From positions 11,803,011 through 11,867,010 of the forward strand of contig OX421507.1 in assembly GCA_949126835.1 (NCBI GenBank): a stretch of DNA of 64,000 bases, read 5' to 3'. Positions 22,344 through 33,809 of this stretch are shown piece by piece. The DNA comes from Anisus vortex. Its lineage: Eukaryota; Mollusca; Gastropoda; Planorbidae. Position numbers and translations under genes: made by a program. The notes beneath the pieces are model-generated. The model worked only from the letters and a program-made list of their open reading frames with translations. It ran no database searches and was not told the origin of the DNA. Positions within the stretch are counted from its first letter, which is position 1. Each line of letters begins with the position of its first letter.

Positions 22344-24022
22344 CAAGCCGTTATGTGCCCGATTCTTCGAACGGGCTTTTTTTTAGAATATGCTTGACAC
22401 ATTATAGTTTTTTAGTTTTGTTTTCGCAACATACATAAAGTAGTATGTTTTTTTTTTGTGGTCAGTATTTTTTAAATTTGTTTTTGTTTTGCACACTTTA
22501 TTATACACCAATTCAATATACAACTAAAAAGGAAAAACAAATAATAATAATTTTTTTTTATTTCTTGCTCAAAGTATGACCACTATGATCGAATTTTGTG
22601 AGTTTATTGGGTAATTAAACTCTTTCTGTAAAACAGAACTCACATGTCTTTTAAAAAGTACTGTTAATTCAAAAATGATTGTTTGATTTTTTTTTTTCTA
22701 CAACATTAGTCGTAGATCAATATTTTTTTTTGTGTGTTTTTTTGTTGGTGATATTTGCTATTTATTTATTGTTGCTTTGGAAGCAAACTTAAAATTAAAT
22801 TTTAAATTCAACAGGAAAAACAATAACAACTGAAACCGATATGAATCATAGTTTATACAACGTATACGACATGAATTAAAACTTTAAAAAGTTGGTCCGG
22901 CAAATTCAAACATTGCCCGGCAATATAAAAATTTCCCGCTACATAGTTTATAAGACGTATACGATACAAATTAAAACTTTAAAACGTTGAGCTCGACAAT
23001 TTAAACATTGCCTGGCAATTGAAAAATTTCCCGCTACAAAGTTTATAAGACGTATACACAGAATAGGTATAGAACAGAATGCACAATCTCTATATACGCA
23101 GTCACTGAAAGTTACCATTTTCCGCAATGCAGCGGTCGATAGAGACGCTACTATAATAAAATGAGAAAGGATATCTACGTCTGCCATAAATATATACAAT
23201 ATATATAGGGCCTACATTATCTTTCATTATAGGCTTACTTTTATATAAATTTGACTTAATTACCCATTTTGTTTTCAACATTATAGGATTAGGCCAATAT
23301 GATGTAAAAATATTTATTACCCGGTACTGATTTGAAAAAAAATGGCTTAGACGTAGCTCGGTACCGGTAACTAAATTGCTACGGCTACCGGTACATAAAT
23401 ATATACTTTTTAAGCCAAAATAAACTTTTAAAATTATGAAGGGAAATAGGCATATAATTCATAATGAGTTAATATGAGGTTGTTTATGCCGTTGTTTATC
23501 CTTTATGGAGTCAGGAAAGCCATGCAGTTTGACATGTTTTTTTTTACGATAATCAGTCGTTTTCGCATCATTGTTGTAGTTTATTACACAACCGTTTATG
23601 CACATTTTGCCTGAACTATTAGCTTTGGGTGTTCAAACTTGTAGATTTGAAGAAAAGGACGTTGTAGGCTAAATAAGCATAAATATAGAGTGTAACCAGG
23701 ACCACTGCGTTTAAATAGGCTTAGTATGGCGTCGGTATTACTGCCCAAAACAGAAATAAAATGCGATTGCGCATTCTGTTTTATACCTATTCTGTGGACA
23801 CATACAACACGAATAAAAACGTGAAGGAATTTTGTATTTGCCAGATACAACGTAAGATACCCATTCAAACCATTAATCATTACCCATTATAACAATTTAA
23901 AAATATCCCGCTATAAATTACGACGCAAATTAAAACGTGAATATATTTTGTTCTATTCATTCATAAAGTACATTAGCAAAGGTTGAAGCAAAGTTAATTT
24001 TAAATGAATACGCAAAATTTGA

Positions 24023-24077
24023 TGACGTCATAACGAAAAGCCGGCTAGCTATCTCTGCGCAAACTTTGATGACGTCA
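24023..24077. promoter_or_regulatory. Paired CRE palindromes, unit 0
   Basis: Perfect TGACGTCA at 24023-24030 and 24070-24077, start-to-start distance 47 bp. This octamer is the consensus CREB/ATF site; function here is untested. Confidence 0.5.
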
Positions 24078-24892
24078 TCCTGAAAAAAATCTCAACGCCA
24101 TCCTTTTTTTTATTTTTTTAGCGCGATCGATCGAAAAACTATAAAATGTTGGAACGGCAATTTTAACATGAACCCAAAATATGTCGTTTTATTCGCGTTT
24201 TTTGACCAAACTGACCACTGCGGTCATTTTAATTTTTTTAAAACCTTGACAGTGTTCACCGCCGTAACGCAAAGAATATTTGTAGCAAATTTCACGTTTT
24301 TATGTCCAGTATTTAAAAAGATTATGCGGTATGTACATACCCAGCCAGCCACATATTCCTTTTGAGATTTATATATATACAAGCCGTTATGTGCCCGGTC
24401 CTCCGAACCGGCTAAAAGTTATGTTTACATACACTCTAACTACTCAGGCAGTTATAATGAGATTGCCCGCATGACCTACGACACGAATTTAAACGTGAGG
24501 TAATTTTTTATTTGCCCGCTACAACATGAATTACCCGTTAAAATCATTACTCATCACCCATTATAACAATTACAAAATTGCCCGCTATAAATTACGACGC
24601 AAATTAAAACATGAATATATTTTGTTCTATTCATTGATTAAGAACATTCGACACTACTTTTTTTTTTTTAATTAATGATTGTTTGATATATTTTTTTTAC
24701 GACAAACATTAAGTCGCAGACCTATGTTGTGTTGTTTTTGTTTTTTTGCTATTTATTTATTTATTGTTGCTTTGGAAGCAAACTTAGAATTAATTTTTCT
24801 ATTCAACATGTAAAACAATAACAAATGAAACCCTTATGAAATAATGTTTATAAAACGTATACGACACGAATTAAAACTTTAAAAATTTAGTT

Positions 24893-25382
24893 CCGGCAAT
24901 TTGAAAATTGCCCGGCAAATTAAACATTGCCCGGTAATTTAAACATTGCCTGGTAATTTAAACATTGCCCGGTATTATAAACATTGCCCGGTATTATAAA
25001 CATTGCCCGGTATTATAAACATTGCCCGGTAATTTAAACATTGCCCGGTATTATAAACATTGCCCGGTATTATAAACATTGCCCGGTAATTTAAACATTG
25101 CCCGGTAATTTAAACATTGCCCGGTATTATAAACATTGCCCGGTATTATAAACATTGCCCGGTAATTTAAACATTGCCCGGTAATTTAAACATTGCCCGG
25201 TATTATAAACATTGCCCGGTATTATAAACATTGCCCGGTAATTTAAACATTGCCCGGTAATTTAAACATTGTCCGGTATTATAAACATTGCCCGGTAATT
25301 TAAACATTGCCCGGTAATTTAAACATTGCCTGGTATTATAAACATTGCCCGGTAATTTAAACATTGCCCGGTAATTAAAACA
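24893..25382 (+). repeat. 19-bp minisatellite in array unit 1
   Basis: Two unit variants alternate: A = taatttaaacattgcccgg and B = tattataaacattgcccgg. Reading from 24933 the order is AABBBABBAABBAABBAABAABAA, the last unit being truncated and changed. Single-base variants (cctgg, gtccgg) sit at fixed positions. Confidence 0.95.
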
Positions 25383-25938
25383 ATGGCCGTTACCAAGGCG
25401 ATAAGCCTAAAGGTGCCCAGTTCTCGGAACTGGATAAAATAACCCATGGAGTTATAAGCAATTGTCTTAAGCGGGGATAAAGTATTTTCCGGTAACTTAA
25501 TTTTTTTACTTAAACCATTTAAATATTGCATTCTACAAATTACGACGCAAATTAAAACAAAATTTTGTTCCCTTCTTAAACGTATAAATACGCAAAATTT
25601 GATGACGCAATATAATTATAAGCTTAAATATAGAGTGTAACCAGGACCACTGCGTTTAAATAAGCTTAGTAATGCGTCGGTATTACTTCCGAAAACAGAA
25701 AAAAAATGCTAAATCTATTTGCTTTGTCCTATGTTTGTAAAGTTTTAAATTATTAATTAGCTTTAAGTCATGTATTCACAGTGTAAAGTATCAAAGTAGT
25801 GATAGATTAAGAAAATCAACTACAGTATTGGTAGTGTAAAGAATTTATGTTGTTTACGGCACGTAGACAATTTAAACATGAAAAAAAATTTGTTCCCGTC
25901 ATTGAGTTGAGATAATAAAATCCATGCACATAGTTTGA

Positions 25939-26013
25939 TGACGTCAATTTAAACATGAATGAAAAATGTCCCTTCATTGCTATAAAATCCATGCGCAAAG
26001 ATTGATGACGTCA
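25939..26013. promoter_or_regulatory. Paired CRE palindromes, unit 1
   Basis: Perfect TGACGTCA at 25939-25946 and 26006-26013, start-to-start distance 67 bp. Confidence 0.5.
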
Positions 26014-26263
26014 TAAAAATAATCTCAGCGCATCCTTTTTTTTTCTAACTTTGTGACGAAAAGCTATAAAAAGTTGTACTGGCAAAGACAATGTGAATCA
26101 AAAGTTGTGTTTTTTTCACGTTTTTTGACCAAACTGACCACTGCGGTCATTTTTATTTTTTTAAAACCTTGACAGTGTTCACCGCCGTAACGCAAAGAAT
26201 ATTTGTAGCAAATTTCACGTTTTTATGTCCAGTATTTAAAAAGATTATGCGGTATGTACATAC

Positions 26264-26294
<31 letters not shown>

Positions 26295-26841
26295 CATACA
26301 TACATACATATTCCTTTTGAGATTTATATATATACAAGCCGTTATGTGCCCGGTCCTCCGAACCGGCTAAAAGTTATGTTTACATACACTCTAACTACTC
26401 AGGCAGTTAAAATGAGATTGCCCGCATGACCTACGACACGAATTTAAACGTGAGGTAATTTTTTATTTGCCCGCTACAACATGAATTACCGGTTAAAATC
26501 ATTACTCATCACCCATTATAACAATTACAAAATTGCCCGCTATAAATTACGACGCAAATTAAAACATGAATATATTTTGTTCTATTCATTGATTAAGAAC
26601 ATTCGACACTACTTTTTTTTTTTTTAATGATTGTTTGATATATTTTTTTTACGACAAACATTAAGTCGCAGACCTATGTTGTGTTGTTTTTGTTTTTTTG
26701 CTATTTATTTATTTATTGTTGCTTTGGAAGCAAACTTAGAATTAATTTTTCTATTCAACATGTAAAACAATAACAAATGAAACCCTTATGAAATAATGTT
26801 TATAAAACGTATACGACACGAATTAAAACTTTAAAAATTTA

Positions 26842-27333
26842 GTTCCGGCAATTTGAACATTGCCCGGCAAATTAAACATTGCCCGGTAATTTAAACATTG
26901 CCTGGTAATTTAAACATTGCCCGGTATTATAAACATTGCCCGGTATTATAAACATTGCCCGGTATTATAAACATTGCCCGGTAATTTAAACATTGCCCGG
27001 TATTATAAACATTGCCCGGTATTATAAACATTGCCCGGTAATTTAAACATTGCCCGGTAATTTAAACATTGCCCGGTATTATAAACATTGCCCGGTATTA
27101 TAAACATTGCCCGGTAATTTAAACATTGCCCGGTAATTTAAACATTGCCCGGTATTATAAACATTGCCCGGTATTATAAACATTGCCCGGTAATTTAAAC
27201 ATTGCCCGGTAATTTAAACATTGTCCGGTATTATAAACGTTGCCCGGTAATTTAAACATTGCCCGGTAATTTAAACATTGCCTGGTATTATAAACATTGC
27301 CCGGTAATTTAAACATTGCCCGGTAATTAAAAC
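26842..27333 (+). repeat. 19-bp minisatellite in array unit 2
   Basis: Same A/B order as unit 1 over all 24 units, including the cctgg and gtccgg variant positions, with a few single-base differences such as one aaacgttg. Confidence 0.95.
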
Positions 27334-27891
27334 AATGGCCGTTACCAAGGCGATAAGCCTAAAGGTGCCCAGTTCTCGGAACTGGATAAAATAACCCATG
27401 GAGTTATAAGCAATTGTCTTAAGCGGGGATAAAGTATTTTCCGGTAACTTAATTTTTTTACTTAAACCATTTAAATATTGCATTCTACAAATTACGACGC
27501 AAATTAAAACAAAATTTTGTTCCCTTCTTAAACGCATAAATACGCAAAATTTGATGACGCCATATAATTATAAGCTTAAATATAGAGTGTAACCAGGACC
27601 ACTGCGTTTAAATAAGCTTAGTAATGCGTCGGTATTACTTCCGAAAACAGAAAAAAAAATGCTAAATCTATTTGCTTTGTCCTATGTTTGTAAAGTTTTA
27701 AATTATTAATTAGCTTTAAGTCATGTATTCATAGTGTAAAGTATCAAAGTAGTGATAGATTAAGAAAATCAACTACAGTATTGGTAGTGTAAAGAATTTA
27801 TGTTGTTTACGGCACGTAGACAATTTAAACATGAAAAAAAATTTGTTCCCGTCATTGAGTTGAGATAATAAAATCCATGCACATAGTTTGA

Positions 27892-27966
27892 TGACGTCAA
27901 TTTAAACATGAATGAAAAATGTCCCTTCATTGCTATAAAATCCATGCGCAAAGATTGATGACGTCA
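27892..27966. promoter_or_regulatory. Paired CRE palindromes, unit 2
   Basis: Perfect TGACGTCA at 27892-27899 and 27959-27966, start-to-start distance 67 bp. Confidence 0.5.
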
Positions 27967-28787
27967 TAAAAATAATCTCAGCGCATCCTTTTTTTTTCTA
28001 ACCTTGTGACGAAAAACTATAAAAAGTTGTACTGGCAAAGACAATGTGAATCAAAAGTTGTGTTTTTTTCACGTTTTTTGACCAAACTGACCACTGCGGT
28101 CATTTTAATTTTTTTAAAACCTTGACAGTGTTCACCGCCGTAACGCAAAGAATATTTGTAGCAAATTTCACGTTTTTATGTCCAGTATTTAAAAAGATTA
28201 TGCGGTATGTACATACCCAGCCAGCCAGCCAGCCAGCCACATACATACATACATATTCCTTTTGAGATTTATATATATACAAGCCGTTATGTGCCCGGTC
28301 CTCCGAACCGGCTAAAAGTTATGTTTACATACACTCTAACTACTCAGGCAGTTATAATGAGATTGCCCGCATGACCTACGACACGAATTTAAACGTGAGG
28401 TAATTTTTTATTTGCCCGCTACAACATGAATTACCCGTTAAAATCATTACTCATCACCCATTATAACAATTACAAAATTGCCCGCTATAAATTACGACGC
28501 AAATTAAAACATGAATATATTTTGTTATATTCATTGATTAAGAACATTCGACAGTACTTGTATTTTTTTTTAATGATTGTTTGATATTTTTTTTTTACGA
28601 CAAACATTAAGTCGCAGACCTATGTTGTGTTGTTTTTGTTTATTTGCTATTTATTTATTTATTGTTGCTTTAGAAGCAAACTTAGAATTAAATTTTCTAT
28701 TCAACATGTAAAACGATAACAAATGAAACCCATATGAAATAATGTTTATAAAACTTATACGACACGAATTAAAACTTTAAAAAGTTA

Positions 28788-29168
28788 GTTCCGGCAATTC
28801 GAACATTGCCCGGCAAATTAAACATTGCCCGGTAATTTAAACATTGCCCGGTAATTTAAACATTGCCCGGTAATTTAAACATTGCCCGGTAATTTAAACA
28901 TTGCCCGGTAATTTAAACATTGCCCGGTATTATAAACATTGCCCGGTAATTTAAACATTGCCCGGTAATTTAAACATTGCCCGGTAATTTAAACATTGCC
29001 CGGTAATTTAAACATTGCCCGGTATTATAAACATTGCCCGGTAATTTAAACATTGCCCGGTAATTTAAACATTGCCCGGTAATTTAAACATTGCCCGGTA
29101 ATTTAAACATTGCCCGGTATTATAAACATTGCCCGGTAATTTAAACATTGCCCGGTAATTTAAACAAT
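28788..29168 (+). repeat. 19-bp minisatellite in array unit 3
   Basis: Same two variants but a different higher-order pattern: AAAAAB AAAAB AAAAB AA, i.e. a five-unit (95-bp) period, with 18 units in total. Confidence 0.95.
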
Positions 29169-29665
29169 GGCCGTTACCAAGGCGATAAGCCTAAAGGTGC
29201 CCAGTTCTTGGAACTGGATAAAATAACCCATGGAGTTATAAACAATAGTCTTCCATTTAAATATTGCATTCTACAAATTACGACGCAAATTAAAACAACT
29301 TCTTAAACGCATAAATACGCAAAATTTGATGACGCCATATAATTATAAGCTTAAATATAGAGTGTAACCAGGACCACTGCGTTAAAATATGCTTAATAAG
29401 GCGTCGGTATTACTTCCCGAAACAGAAAAAAAAATGCTAAATCTATTTGCTTTGTCCTATGTTTGTAAAGTTTTAAATTATTAATTAGCTTTAAGTCATG
29501 TATTCACAGTGTAAAGTATTAAAGTAGTGATAGATTAAGAAAATCAACTACAGTATTGGTAGTGTAAAGAATTTATGTTGTTTACGGCACGTAGACAATT
29601 TAAACATGAAGAAAATTTGTTCCCGTCATTGAGTTGAGATAATAAAATCCATGCACATAGTTTGA

Positions 29666-29740
29666 TGACGTCAATTTAAACATGAATGAAAAACGTCCCT
29701 TCATTGCTATAAAATCCATGCGCAAAGATTGATGACGTCA
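29666..29740. promoter_or_regulatory. Paired CRE palindromes, unit 3
   Basis: Perfect TGACGTCA at 29666-29673 and 29733-29740, start-to-start distance 67 bp. Confidence 0.5.
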
Positions 29741-30050
29741 TAAAAATAATCTCAGCGCATCCTTTTTTTTTCTAACTTTGTGACGAAAAACTATAAAAAG
29801 TTGTACTGGCAAAGACAATGTGAATCAAAAGTTGTGTTTTTTTCGCGTTTTTTGACCAAACTGACCACTGCGGTCATTTTAATTTTTTTAAAACCTTGAC
29901 AGTGTTCACCGCCGTAACGCAAAGAATATTTGTAGCAAATTTCACGTTTTTATGTCCAGTATTTAAAAAGATTATGCGGTATGTACATACCCAGCCAGCC
30001 AGCCAGCCAGCCACATACATACATACATATTCCTTTTGAGATTTATATAT

Positions 30051-30087
30051 ATATATGATATGATATGATATGATATGATATGATACG
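30051..30087. repeat. (TGATA)n microsatellite
   Basis: Several tgata pentamers follow directly on the TA-rich end of the last array unit and mark the point where the array stops. Confidence 0.85.
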
Positions 30088-30436
30088 CAATGTCAATCAT
30101 CACAATAGCTGACGTTCGTGTTGTAATTAGAAATATAGGCCTAAGCCTGAACTCATACCGGTATTTTGCAATATTTAATGACATTTGTTTTTATGTCTTC
30201 TTTTTTTAAAAAATGATTAATCGCTATGCTTTAATTAGGTTCAATTTGTAACAATAAAAATACATCGTGCTAATTAGATATTTACATTACAATTCATAAC
30301 AGTCGCAAAATGCAGTAATAAACTAGAAACGAAATTATTAATTTTTTTATGGGGGGGGGGGGGGGGGTCGCCAAAGCATGATAAACTGTAAAAAGGGGTC
30401 GCGGCCTAAAAAAGTTTGGGAACCACTGTACTATAT

Positions 30437-31360
30437 AATAATATACCAATGATAGTTGAAGTTCGGCAATTGAAACATTATCCTTAATCAAATACACAGA
30501 TGACACAGTCATTGTTGGCCTTGTTTCTAGTGATGATAGTGTCAATCGCAGAACGATTTCAGATTTCTTCAAATGGTTCGGAGAGTACTACCTGATATTG
30601 ATTATCATAAAAACGGAAATGATTGTAGACTTTCGGAAGGGAAAAAAACACAAACTGGCTGATTTACAAATAAACAAACCATAAAAATAGATCAAGTATC
30701 GCAATATAAATATCTTGGCGTTACAATCAATGACAAGCTGACTTGGTCTGGCCACTGCCAAAACCTCTGTAATAAAATCCACCAAAGACTTTTCACATTG
30801 ACAAGACCATCATGAATCTCTTTTACTCGGCGACTGTTGGTAGCATCATCTCCTTCGCAATCACCTGCTGGTATGGCAATGCCACTACATTGAACAAACA
30901 CCGGATAGTCCACCTAATAAACAAATCCTCTCATACAACACAGACACAACTAGCAGCTGTTGGAGATCTGATAAATTCAAGGTGCCTGTCTATGATTGAT
31001 ACAATCCTTTCAGGACCATGCACACCCGCTTCATGACAGCTACATTTATATCTAGTCGAAGTGGTCGGTTTCTTTCAATAAGAGAAAGAACAGAGAGATG
31101 CAGTGACAATCTTTCAACAGCATCGTCAGTCAACCAGATAATGCAATAGCTGACTATTAGTGATACTTTTTTCTTGTATTATAAATAGTATGACAGTGTG
31201 CGTGAATGTCTAATTTTATCAGTGTATTTCTGTGCTAACGTATAAATAATTATTTTATATTGTAAAAATTTGCTGAAAAAGACGGAATTTATGTAATTAA
31301 GTCAAATTTCCATTTGGTTGGATCAATAAAGTAATCTTATCCATCTTATCTTATCTTTCG
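30437..31360 (+). pseudogene. LINE reverse transcriptase remnant, right part and 3' end
   Basis: Continues the RT split at 20755. From 30487 the frame reads IKYTDDTVIVGLVSS, an RT motif C of YTDD form, then WFGEYYLILIIIKTEMIVDF (motif D). After frame changes come YKYLGVTINDKLTWSGHCQN and FYSATVGSIISFAITCWYGN. The segment ends near 31360 with atcaataaagtaatcttatc and (ttatc)n, a 3' tail typical of CR1/Rex-like LINEs. Multiple stops and frame changes show old decay. Unlike the LINE at 9.9-13 kb in both motifs and tail. Confidence 0.8.
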
Positions 31361-31916
31361 TGTGTGATCTTGTTTTTAATGGTGGCTATGTGTCTATCTG
31401 TTTTTGAATTCCGTGAACCCCTGTATAACATGACATTTTGTATCGCATTGAATATTTTATTAGTGTAGCTAATGCTGGCAAAAGTGGGATTAGTTATTAA
31501 CACTACAAGCTAAATGCCAGTTGTTTAGATGTTATCGTACTCCTGTGATGTTGGCCGTGCAAATGAGGTCGTTTACAATAAATGGATTCGATTATTGCTA
31601 TGATGATGTCATAGGGTGATATATGACAATGTCATGCAAGGGGGATTCTTATGGGACTGTGATGCAAAGATAATACTCATTATATCTCATTACATCTCCC
31701 CTCTGTCCAAGCTTACTTCGGTGGCGTAACTATGGTGAATGGCGCATGGGGCGGGGGACTGACATCGAGGCCAATTTATTAAAGTCCACACTCCTTGCCA
31801 CTTGCCAGAAAGGAGCAGCTTCCAAAGCAGTCTTTGCTATGTGATATTGGGATATTATTATGTTATATACACATTTTTCTTAAACTCGAGTTCCATTTAA
31901 AATGAACTTTGTATTG
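31361..31916. other. No gene seen
   Basis: Unique-looking sequence with no supported features. Confidence 0.4.
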
Positions 31917-32112
31917 TTTTTATATGTGTTATATGTATTATATGTATTATGTGTATTATAAGTATTATATGTATTATATGTATTATATGTATTATAATAT
32001 GTATTATATGTATTATATGTATTATATGTATTATATGTATTATATGTATTATATGTATTATATGTATTATATGTATTATATGTATTATATGTCTATATGT
32101 ATTATATGTATT
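31917..32112. repeat. (TATGTATTA)n 9-bp tandem repeat
   Basis: About 20 nonamers with occasional variants. Because the period is a multiple of 3, both strands show long Tyr- or Ile/His-rich open frames that are not genes. Confidence 0.97.
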
Positions 32113-33317
32113 GTTTTTTATATGGTAGAGAAGTTTGGTCACCATCCTAGTTCTGTTTTTTGTGTTCCTAAACTTGTATTTGCATGGTGAGAGTCAAAAG
32201 ACACGTAGCCAATTTACTGACCCACGCTGGAATAGTTTGCTTAAGATTTCTGAGATAGTGGATCTTACTTTCACCATTCCATTCAACTAAGTCTGAGAAC
32301 ATGAGATTATTGACCTTAAATAAAAAATTTTTCCTCTTAAATTTGCAATGGAAACAGTCACTAATTTGAAGCTTCAATTCTGTTAAGCATCGATTTCATA
32401 TTTACCACCTGTCACCGGAACAGTATGCAGTATACACAATGTTTCAACCATGAGGGGTGTCACATTATATTAAAAGCATCATATCAATGGATTTATCATC
32501 ATGGTGCTGCAATATTATGCAATATGTAAACCATGAAAGTATCCTATTATAAAATCAATATAGTACGATAATATCATATCATATTAACCATGAACGTGTT
32601 TTTAACATTCACATAGCACTTTAGGGTTACACGTTTCTATTTGCGTTGGCGTTAGTTATCTTATAAATTAAAATACGATCCTTGCATACAGAACATTATA
32701 TAATCATACTTTTGAGGATAGACTTGCATTTTGCTTTTATAAGTTGTTGGGTTTTTCTGGTTTGTTTGGGCAACCCATTCCATGTCCATTAGTCACTAGA
32801 TTCAAGGAAGATTATATGTAAATATGTTATGTTACAATCATCGTAAGTACGGGTTCCTATACAGGACTATATTGCTGGCTATTTAGTCCTTCGGGACAAT
32901 AACACATCGGGCTATGTCTTTAACCGGGCATGTCATGCCGGGAGCGGCGGGTGATTTTTGTAAAGAATAATCATATCATGGAATTAAAGAAAAGCCAATA
33001 TCGGAAAGGTAGATATAAGTCTATATAAATCTAAAAAATAGAATTTGGCTTGCTTGTGCATGAAAGTTTGGGCATTTGTTTACCTATACTTACCTGGATA
33101 ATAAAATATACGATGTGATCAAACAATATTTTTCGCTATTGAAACATTGAAACTGTTTCCGATCATTGGCTGGGGCGGAGGGACGTTAAACGAACATTTT
33201 ATCAAAACAAAACATGTACAAAATCTACCTGATAGTTGATACTAGTTCATTTGATGTCGACAAAACTGTCAATGTATGAAAAGCAATTATTTTAACAGAC
33301 CACCCTATCACCTTACA
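32113..33317. other. No gene seen
   Basis: AT-rich sequence with no supported coding or mobile-element structure. Confidence 0.4.
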
Positions 33318-33582
33318 AGTTACAAGCGCTCGAACTTTGAACCGAATGTCCGGGGCTTGAATCTTGTTGAAAGCTAGGATAAGTGCATGGGGGATTCACT
33401 GAGTCTACCCAGCTCTGATGGCTACCTGACACTAGTTTGGGGAAAGAGACAAATGTGTAGGGGCATTCTGCTAGAAGAACAATCCGCTTGTAAGTCTTGA
33501 AAACAGACAACTTTTGTGCCGTGCTTCACAGGCTCTATACATCAAGTTGGTCTGAAATAGTTTGTTAACTTTTTACTTTACC
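33318..33582 (+). mobile_element. tRNA-derived SINE, diverged
   Basis: Carries tRNA-like caagcgctcgaactttgaaccgaatg and a B-box-like gcttgaatctt, then body phrases gtctacccagctctgatgg, tacctgacactag and an end ttaactttttacttt. More diverged than the copy it precedes. Confidence 0.75.
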
Positions 33583-33649
33583 CAATATTAACTTACTAAT
33601 AAAAATAACAGTCATAATCTAGATAGGCGCATTTTGCCCCAAGTACGCT

Positions 33650-33682
33650 CTTGCGTGTGGGGTACGGTGGTCGAGCGGCAGC
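33650..33682 (+). mobile_element. tRNA-derived SINE, head (split by the palindromic element)
   Basis: The sequence gtacggtggtcgagcggcagc is the A-box side of the SINE head. It ends in ggcagc (33677-33682), which is repeated at 45114-45119, where the SINE continues with gagttcgactgg. Confidence 0.85.
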
Positions 33683-33741
33683 AGTAGTATAGTGTGTAGT
33701 TTTCAGGTAGGATTTACGGGTGAGGGTGACGGGTGACCCTG

Positions 33742-33809
33742 TGACCTTTGACCTCATGACCCCGTGACCTTTGACCCCGGCACCGGAAGTGATGTCATCC
33801 AAGATGGCG
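33742..33809. promoter_or_regulatory. Terminal cluster of transcription-factor-like sites, left end
   Basis: Within about 130 bp of the left terminus lie two DR1 nuclear-receptor-like sites, TGACCTTTGACCT (33742-33754) and TGACCTTTGACCC (33765-33777). They are followed by an ETS-like ACCGGAAGTG core (33782-33791), a CRE-like TGATGTCATC and a YY1-like AAGATGGCG (33801-33809). The sites match animal consensus motifs; binding is inferred only. Confidence 0.45.

Larger units (their letters stand above)
22344..30050 (+). repeat. Tandem array of four roughly 1.8-2.0-kb units
   Basis: Units begin at the phrase caagccgttatgtgcccg: unit 0 at 22344-24379 (diverged), unit 1 at 24380-26334, unit 2 at 26335-28279, unit 3 at 28280-30050. 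Units 1-3 are close to identical outside their minisatellites; unit 3 also lacks about 54 bp after the minisatellite. Order within a unit: a hairpin (CCGGT-cctccga-ACCGG in units 1-3), AT-rich sequence, a 19-bp minisatellite, a segment with two TGACGTCA sites, a stretch with ctgaccactgcggtcat, the 14-bp palindrome GGTATGTACATACC, (CCAG)n, then in units 1-3 (CATA)n, and an AT-rich junction. No conserved protein. The palindrome-microsatellite-hairpin layout recalls mollusc pearl/Helentron-type non-autonomous elements, but this is inference. Confidence 0.93.
20764..30428. mobile_element. hAT transposon, 9665 bp, carrying a satellite array
   Basis: The left end cagcggttcccaaactgggg and the right end, read inward as cagtggttcccaaact, are hAT terminal inverted repeats. 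Both continue into GC-rich subterminal regions containing gcgacccc and tcgccaaag. The octamer tactatat is present at 20756-20763 and 30429-30436, an exact 8-bp target duplication, so both ends probably belong to one insertion. The flanks are the two halves of one LINE RT domain. About 7.7 kb of the interior is a tandem array (22344-30050). Only a small transposase fragment was recognised, so the copy is non-autonomous. Confidence 0.88.

Noticed and set aside
22354..22384. GC hairpin followed by a T-run, like a rho-independent terminator
   Set aside because: The window is eukaryotic. The hairpin is the diverged version of the hairpin that starts each tandem unit.
24893..29168. Regular repeats resembling a CRISPR array
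   Set aside because: Units are directly contiguous 19-mers with no unique spacers, in a eukaryotic repeat context with no cas genes.
31897..32190. Tyr/Met-rich and Ile/His-rich frames of 82-93 residues
   Set aside because: They translate the 9-bp TATGTATTA repeat, whose period keeps frames open.
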